Positions 6,043 through 6,939 of a stretch of 6,939 nucleotides of DNA are shown here, one piece after another. How positions within the stretch are numbered: position 1 is the first letter of the stretch; the number at the start of each line of letters is the position of its first letter. The notes under the pieces were generated by a model. The model worked only from the letters and a program-made list of their open reading frames with translations, had not been told where the DNA came from and searched no databases. A program made the position numbers and the translations under genes. Source of the stretch: Clostridia bacterium (GTDB taxonomy: Bacteria > Bacillota > Clostridia > Lutisporales > Lutisporaceae); contig JAQSYB010000107.1 in assembly GCA_029256365.1 (NCBI GenBank), forward strand, positions 1 through 6,939. Reading direction: 5' to 3'.

Positions 6043-6939
6043 TCAAGACTTCCAAAAGGAAGCGATAAATTTATCCAGTTCCTTCATGCTGCCTGCTACT
6101 TCATAATTCTCCCATTCATCAGGAAACAGCTTTTTATATCCAATTTGATTAAATCTATCATCTATAAGTACTACGATTCCCTTATCCTGCTCTGTTCGGA
6201 TTACCCTTCCTGCCGCTTGCTGCACTTTATTGATACCGGGAAATTTGTAAGCATAATCAAATCCCGTGCCTTTTTGCTTGTCAAAATACTCCTTGATGAT
6301 GTCTCTCTCCAAACAAAGCTGCGGCAGCCCTACTCCTACGATGATTGCTCCAGAGAGCTTGTCGCCGGTAAGATCTATGCCTTCTGAGAATACGCCTCCC
6401 ATAACAGCAAAACCAATCAAGGTCTTGTCTCTGTCCCCATGAAAGCTTTGGAGAAACTCTTCCTTGTGCTCTTCACTCATGTCCTGGCTTTGTATGAGTA
6501 TGTCATAATCACTGCTGTATTCTTCGAAAGCCCTTAGTATATCCTGCATGTATATGTATGAGGAGCAGTATACAAGATAATTTCCCTTTTTGTGCTGTAC
6601 AGCAGATCGAATGCAATCAGCTACTTGATTGATACTGCGTTCCCGATCCTTGTATCTTGTTGAAATACCTTTCACTACACATAGTCCTAAGTTTTTCCTT
6701 GGAAAAGAGGATGCCATTCTCATGGTGTAGGAGCTTTCACTGCCTCCTAGTAAATGTACATAGTATTTCATTGGCAAAAGGGTGGCAGAGAAATAGACCG
6801 CTGACTTGGCTTTCTCAATCTTTTGCTTCAATAGCAGAGAGGCATCTGTACAAAACAGCTTAATCGTCAAATCCCTATTGTTCTGCGTAATGCAAACAAA
6901 ATGTTCATCAAAAAGCTCAGATATCTTTAAGAAAAACAT
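6043..6939 (-). CDS. DinG/XPD-family ATP-dependent DNA helicase, C-terminal part (cut by window edge)
   Basis: This is the C-terminal 298 residues of a superfamily 2 helicase of the DinG/Rad3 (XPD) class. Numbered from the window edge, visible motifs are SATL (51-54), YLVYCSSY (121-128, motif IV region), GGVFSEGIDLTGDKL (181-195, motif V) and QAAGRVIRTEQDKG (241-254, motif VI with arginines R245 and R248), then LIDDRF (259-263). Together they form the second RecA-like domain (Helicase_C_2). The Walker A and DEAH motifs, and any iron-sulphur domain or nuclease domain, would lie beyond position 6939. The ATG at the very edge has no visible ribosome binding site and the reading frame is open there, so it is most likely an internal methionine. 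Proteins of this class unwind DNA in repair or recombination with 5'-3' polarity. It seems to be the upstream gene of an operon with the two acetyltransferases. Confidence 0.9.
   Translation of the reverse strand: MFFLKISELFDEHFVCITQNNRDLTIKLFCTDASLLLKQKIEKAKSAVYFSATLLPMKYYVHLLGGSESSYTMRMASSFPRKNLGLCVVKGISTRYKDRERSINQVADCIRSAVQHKKGNYLVYCSSYIYMQDILRAFEEYSSDYDILIQSQDMSEEHKEEFLQSFHGDRDKTLIGFAVMGGVFSEGIDLTGDKLSGAIIVGVGLPQLCLERDIIKEYFDKQKGTGFDYAYKFPGINKVQQAAGRVIRTEQDKGIVVLIDDRFNQIGYKKLFPDEWENYEVAGSMKELDKFIASFWKS

Noticed and set aside
5863..6387. A 174-codon open frame on the plus strand opposite the tandem GNAT and helicase genes.
   Set aside because: It is antisense to two genes with clear family motifs, and its translation shows no recognisable domain.
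6043..6939. Treating the edge ATG as the true start of a short helicase-like protein.
   Set aside because: The product would lack the Walker A and DEAH domain that the family needs, the frame is open at the window edge, and no ribosome binding site can be seen.

Overview
The window looks like a chromosomal segment from a low-GC Gram-positive bacterium, most likely class Clostridia. The basis is AT-rich DNA, AGGAGG-type ribosome binding sites, GTG starts next to strong Shine-Dalgarno sites, and gene types typical of that group (a VanW/YoaR-like protein, an FtsA-like ATPase with a long tail, a YtxH-like mini-protein). This placement is an inference from gene content; no rRNA or other marker is present.

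Layout: five of six genes are on the minus strand. From right to left they are: the C-terminal part of a DinG/XPD-type DNA helicase, cut by the window edge (6043-6939); a tandem double-GNAT acetyltransferase (5118-6023, GTG start); and a RimJ/RimL-type GNAT protein with an extra N-terminal domain (4148-5068). These three are spaced 19 and 49 bases apart and look like one operon. It ends at a hairpin (4116-4144) that also serves a small plus-strand gene converging on it. That gene (3936-4112) encodes a 58-residue YtxH-like single-span membrane protein. It is divergent from a 660-residue FtsA-like ATPase (1623-3605), and the 3606-3935 region between them holds candidate promoters in both directions and a direct repeat. 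A weak hairpin with a T7 tract follows the FtsA-like gene. Then comes a membrane-anchored VanW-family protein with a G5-like tail (13-1404, GTG start).

Functionally the left half is cell-envelope or cell-division flavoured: an actin-fold ATPase, a small membrane protein and an anchored wall-associated VanW protein. The right half pairs a nucleic-acid helicase with two small-molecule or protein acetyltransferases whose substrates cannot be read from sequence. The most unusual item is the roughly 270-residue C-terminal extension of the FtsA-like protein. It replaces the usual FtsA tail and appears to be built from repeated beta-grasp (ThiS/TGS-like) units carrying a recurring NG...GD signature. 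There is no sign of a mobile element, CRISPR array, phage gene or RNA gene in the window.
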